A stretch of 25,757 bases of DNA, taken from positions 1-25,757 of the forward strand of contig CBDUZS010000035.1 in assembly GCA_965371785.1 (NCBI GenBank), given 5' to 3'. The notes under the pieces are model-generated. The model had not been told where the DNA came from and made no database searches. It saw only the letters and a list, made by a program, of their open reading frames with translations. Shown here piece by piece: positions 23,674 through 25,757 of the stretch; position 1 is the stretch's first letter, and each line of letters starts with the position of its first letter. Position numbers and translations under genes: made by a program. This DNA is from CBDUZS01 sp965371785 (GTDB lineage Bacteria > Fermentibacterota > Fermentibacteria > Fermentibacterales > JCC-6).

Positions 23674-23702
23674 ATTATAGACCGGTGACAGATTCCTGTC
23701 AT
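23674..23702 (-). promoter_or_regulatory. sigma70-type promoter overlapped by a dyad
   Basis: On the minus strand ATGACA (23702-23697), 17 bases, then a perfect TATAAT (23679-23674) gives a near-consensus promoter about 28 bases before the lipoprotein ATG. The dyad TGACAG-ATTC-CTGTCA (23686-23701) covers the -35 and part of the spacer, where a repressor would block polymerase. Confidence 0.6.
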
Positions 23703-23882
23703 GCAGCATAGGGCAGCGAGACCTGGCTGACTGCGTCGATGTCGAGTTCAGCGTACAGGTAGTTGATGCTCACGTTCGGCGGATACATGACCATGGGTAC
23801 TCGACACGGACTTGGCCACTTGACTATGAAACAACTCGTGGGATACGGCTTCGAGTCAGGATGAATGAGCAGGGAGGCTACG

Positions 23883-24536
23883 ATGGGCAGGAGGGTCGCA
23901 TTCGTTCTCAGCGGGTGTGGAAACATGGATGGTACCGAGATTCATGAGGGAGTCTCGGCACTGATCGCACTGGATAGAGCAGGATTCGAGGTGAGCTGTT
24001 TTGCTCCCGATATCGAGCAGAACTCTTCCCTCGATTACATCACCGGAAAACCACTGGACATCGCAAGGAATGCTCTTGTGGAAAGCGCAAGGCTGGCCCG
24101 GGGGGATATCAGACCTCTTTCCTCTCTGGAGGACGACGAATACGACCTGGTTGTACTGCCAGGAGGATTCGGCGCAGCCCTGACACTGTGCAGCTTTGCC
24201 GCGCAGGGAGCGGAATGTGAGGTCCTCCCGGAAGTCAGAACCCTTATCGAAAAGGCTCATGCATCAGGGAAACCGATTGCTGCAATGTGTATAGCACCGG
24301 TGATCCTGGCAAAGTGCCTCCCCGGGATATCTCTCACCATTGGCAACGACAGGAGCACTGCCGACGCATTGGAGTCGATGGGGGCCCGGCACATCGATTG
24401 CTCCCCCGTCGAAACCGTCACCGACGTGGAAAACAGGATCGTTACGACCCCTGCCTACATGCTGGCAGAGGGTCCTGCTCAGGTGTTCAAAGGTGCGGAG
24501 AGAATGGTCGAGGAGCTCGAAAGACTGCTGGATTAG
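23883..24536 (+). CDS. elbB: ElbB-type DJ-1/PfpI-like protein (glyoxalase III / isoprenoid-linked)
   Basis: The protein matches ElbB along its length: RRVAFVLSGCGNMDGTEIHEG, LVVLPGGFGAALTL, IAAMCIAPVILA with the conserved Cys in the nucleophile-elbow position, and the C-terminal VTTPAYMLA. The fold is that of class I glutamine amidotransferases; ElbB has been tied to isoprenoid synthesis and weak glyoxalase activity, and its true role is not settled. GGGAGG is 5 bases before ATG 23883. The 236-base gap upstream holds the lipoprotein promoter on the other strand and no clear gene. Its TAG overlaps the stop of the convergent SagB-type gene. Confidence 0.9.
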   Translation: MGRRVAFVLSGCGNMDGTEIHEGVSALIALDRAGFEVSCFAPDIEQNSSLDYITGKPLDIARNALVESARLARGDIRPLSSLEDDEYDLVVLPGGFGAALTLCSFAAQGAECEVLPEVRTLIEKAHASGKPIAAMCIAPVILAKCLPGISLTIGNDRSTADALESMGARHIDCSPVETVTDVENRIVTTPAYMLAEGPAQVFKGAERMVEELERLLD

Positions 24537-25276
24537 CCTTCGACTTTCCCTACAGGTGCAATGTAGACAACGAATTCATCCCGTCCGTCTACACCGACAA
24601 GAAGGTCAGCCTTGAGCTGATCGTAAGCGCCAATGGCACACGTGCCGGCACCGATCTCCCCAACCGCCAGGTAGAGATTCTGACAGAGATGGCCCGCGTC
24701 CAGAGCAATGATTTTCGCGGATACGGGGCCATACCTCCACTCGGTTCTGTACGGAATGGCGGTCCAGATGAAACAGACGGCCGAATTACCACAGAACTCC
24801 TGTCCGAGACAGGCTTCGCTGACGGTATCTTCATCCGGACAGCCGGGCAGCAGAACCAGGGAATGATCGATTGGAAGGTACCTGTACAGCCCCTTTTCGA
24901 GTCCTTCGACTCGATTGACAACAAGGTAGGTCTCGAAGGGATGCCTCGAACCACCGGACGGCACCGTTCTCATGGAGATGGTGTCGTCCCGAAACACTTC
25001 TCTGACGCCCTGGGTTGCCCAGAGCAGCCATGACAATTCAGCCAGTGTAAGCTTCGCTTCCGTGAATTTCCTGATGCTCTTTCGCTCCGCGATCATTTCG
25101 TCCAGGGAGTGTACACTGAAGTCGGTATGGTTGATTTCCCCGAGCAGGATCGGCTGAACATCACCGGGCAGACTCTTCTGCATGGGAGGTATTGTTTCTC
25201 CGAGGTTCTGATCGCTGCTGAAGCCTTCGAGCCTGCTCCAGTTGGCCTTCAGGAATTCTCTGTCGTATCCGTTCAT
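24533..25276 (-). CDS. SagB-type nitroreductase-family oxidoreductase
   Basis: This FMN-dependent enzyme of the nitroreductase fold has the SagB features: AERKSIRKF near the start, LTLAELSWLLWATQGV, RTVPSGGSRHPFETYLVV, GLYRYLPIDHSLVLL and a late GHLCQNLYLAVGEIGAGTCAIGAY. SagB proteins oxidise thiazolines or oxazolines in peptide toxins, but many single copies stand outside such clusters; no precursor or cyclodehydratase is near here. ATG 25276 has GGAGG at 8 bases. Its TAA overlaps the ElbB stop by 4 bases in a convergent arrangement. Confidence 0.88.
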   Translation of the reverse strand: MNGYDREFLKANWSRLEGFSSDQNLGETIPPMQKSLPGDVQPILLGEINHTDFSVHSLDEMIAERKSIRKFTEAKLTLAELSWLLWATQGVREVFRDDTISMRTVPSGGSRHPFETYLVVNRVEGLEKGLYRYLPIDHSLVLLPGCPDEDTVSEACLGQEFCGNSAVCFIWTAIPYRTEWRYGPVSAKIIALDAGHLCQNLYLAVGEIGAGTCAIGAYDQLKADLLVGVDGRDEFVVYIAPVGKVEG

Positions 25277-25326
25277 CTTAGTATCCTCCAAGCATATAGG
25301 TAATACACCATCACTGTTGCTAACGA

Positions 25327-25355
25327 ATAGTCCTACCTGAATATATGCGTGTCAA
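25327..25355 (-). promoter_or_regulatory. candidate sigma70-type promoter for the SagB-type gene
   Basis: On the minus strand a perfect TTGACA (25355-25350), 17 bases, then GACTAT (25332-25327) lie about 50 bases before the ATG at 25276. The -35 is consensus; the -10 matches at the key A and T positions only. Confidence 0.5.
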
Positions 25356-25370
25356 AAGTGTCTGCAGGGG

Positions 25371-25454
25371 AAAAGGCTGGATTCCTTCTGGCGCTCCGCG
25401 GTGGTGTAGAGCCTAGAATTGGCGCCCCTTCTGATTTCGTTTTGGAATCCTTTT
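25371..25454. repeat. nested inverted-repeat structure between the Por-sorted gene and the SagB-type gene
   Basis: Outer arms AAAA-GGCT-GGATTCC (25371-25385) and GGAATCC-TTTT (25444-25454) enclose inner arms GGCGC (25390-25394) and GCGCC (25422-25426). The structure folds in either strand. On the minus strand it follows the Por-sorted gene and ends in CCTTTT, so it may end that transcript; a mobile palindromic repeat or structured RNA is also possible. Confidence 0.4.
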
Positions 25455-25485
25455 GTGGAGTGGATGGCAGTTCTGAGTGCGATTC

Positions 25486-25757
25486 CTACTTAATCACAAT
25501 GAATCGCTGAGTTGCTGCGAAGTCACCCGAGATCATCCTGCAGAAGTATACTCCTGGAGAAATGTCTCCAAGCAGAACATTGTGATATCCAGGGGAATAC
25601 TCTTCTCCATTTATCATACTGACAAGCCGACCCGACAGGTCGAAGATTGAAAGCTCGACTGAAGCAGGCTCGGGCAGCCCGAATCTGATGACAGGTGATC
25701 CTGCTACCGGATTCGGCGTTATGGGAAGCAATGCAATTCCAGGCGGAATCGGTTCAG
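25486..25757 (-). CDS. C-terminal end of a Por/type IX secretion-sorted protein (partial)
   Basis: The frame is open to the window edge: reading in from 25757 it gives EPIPPGIALLPITPNPV and then the sorting domain, so the in-frame TTG at 25731 is not a start. The pattern ITPNPVAGSPVIRFGLPEP, VELSIFDLSGRLV, YSPGYHNVLLGDISPGVYFCRMI and a final basic residue (FIVIK) is the type A C-terminal sorting domain of type IX secretion cargo, or the related FlgD-like Ig fold. The cargo part lies outside the window. No secretion genes are in view. Confidence 0.85.
   Translation of the reverse strand, partial: EPIPPGIALLPITPNPVAGSPVIRFGLPEPASVELSIFDLSGRLVSMINGEEYSPGYHNVLLGDISPGVYFCRMISGDFAATQRFIVIK

Noticed and set aside
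23699..23926. 75-codon minus-strand frame in the gap before elbB
   Set aside because: It lacks a ribosome site, overlaps the start of elbB on the other strand and begins inside it; no family was recognised. The residue mix is not clearly random, but this is too weak for a call.
24533..25276. Thiazole/oxazole peptide toxin cluster around the SagB-type gene
   Set aside because: No cyclodehydratase, protease, transporter or precursor gene is near; single SagB-type proteins are common.

Overview
The window looks like one contig segment from an uncultured, diderm bacterium, probably of the FCB superphylum or a neighbouring candidate phylum. This is inferred from protein features, not from a marker-gene search. 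The features are a type IX secretion (Por) C-terminal sorting domain at the right edge, a lipoprotein and an outer-membrane polysaccharide export protein (two membranes), a very long GreA of the kind best known from Chlamydiae, a lamin-tail-domain secreted protein, and tight operons that often start at TTG or GTG. TGA is a normal stop codon here: several gene ends use it, some in 4-base overlaps with the next start. No rRNA, tRNA, CRISPR array, insertion sequence or phage gene was seen, and no stretch above 300 bases lacks a gene.

Left flank (1-4014). A HAD phosphatase is cut by an in-frame TGA exactly inside its conserved C-terminal motif. It lies behind a Tat-exported protein of unknown function. 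A divergent pair follows: a 716-residue GreA-type transcription factor and a small zinc-ribbon protein whose start overlaps its stop. A perfect 15-bp palindrome lies between the divergent genes.

Centre (4085-22029). This is an exopolysaccharide or O-antigen-type locus built as two convergent blocks that meet at about 14,070. The plus block holds a GT4 glycosyltransferase, a zinc-ribbon SDR sugar epimerase (dTDP-L-rhamnose 4-epimerase type), a second GT4, a B12-binding radical SAM enzyme, a polyprenyl glycosylphosphotransferase, a DegT/ArnB-type sugar aminotransferase, a PAP2 phosphatase, an undecaprenol/diacylglycerol kinase and seryl-tRNA synthetase. The minus block holds a PHP phosphoesterase (probably its own unit), a fused formyltransferase-polysaccharide deacetylase, an O-antigen ligase/polymerase, a GT2, a Wza-like export protein and a Wzz-like chain-length protein. 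Together they could build a sugar chain on undecaprenyl phosphate, polymerise and export it, and recycle the carrier lipid. No flippase, ABC exporter or tyrosine kinase gene is in view.

The most unusual item is the single-chain formyltransferase-deacetylase (19277-21007), with both catalytic sets apparently intact. With an ArnB-like aminotransferase and a GT2 in the same locus, it recalls the formylate-transfer-deformylate logic of the Arn pathway, or an acetyl-to-formyl exchange on an amino sugar. This is inference.

Right flank (22030-25757). A secreted lamin-tail-domain protein, a beta-rich lipoprotein with a good sigma70-type promoter overlapped by a dyad, ElbB, a SagB-type nitroreductase that converges on ElbB with a 4-base overlap, a nested inverted-repeat structure, and the C-terminal end of a Por-sorted protein running off the window.
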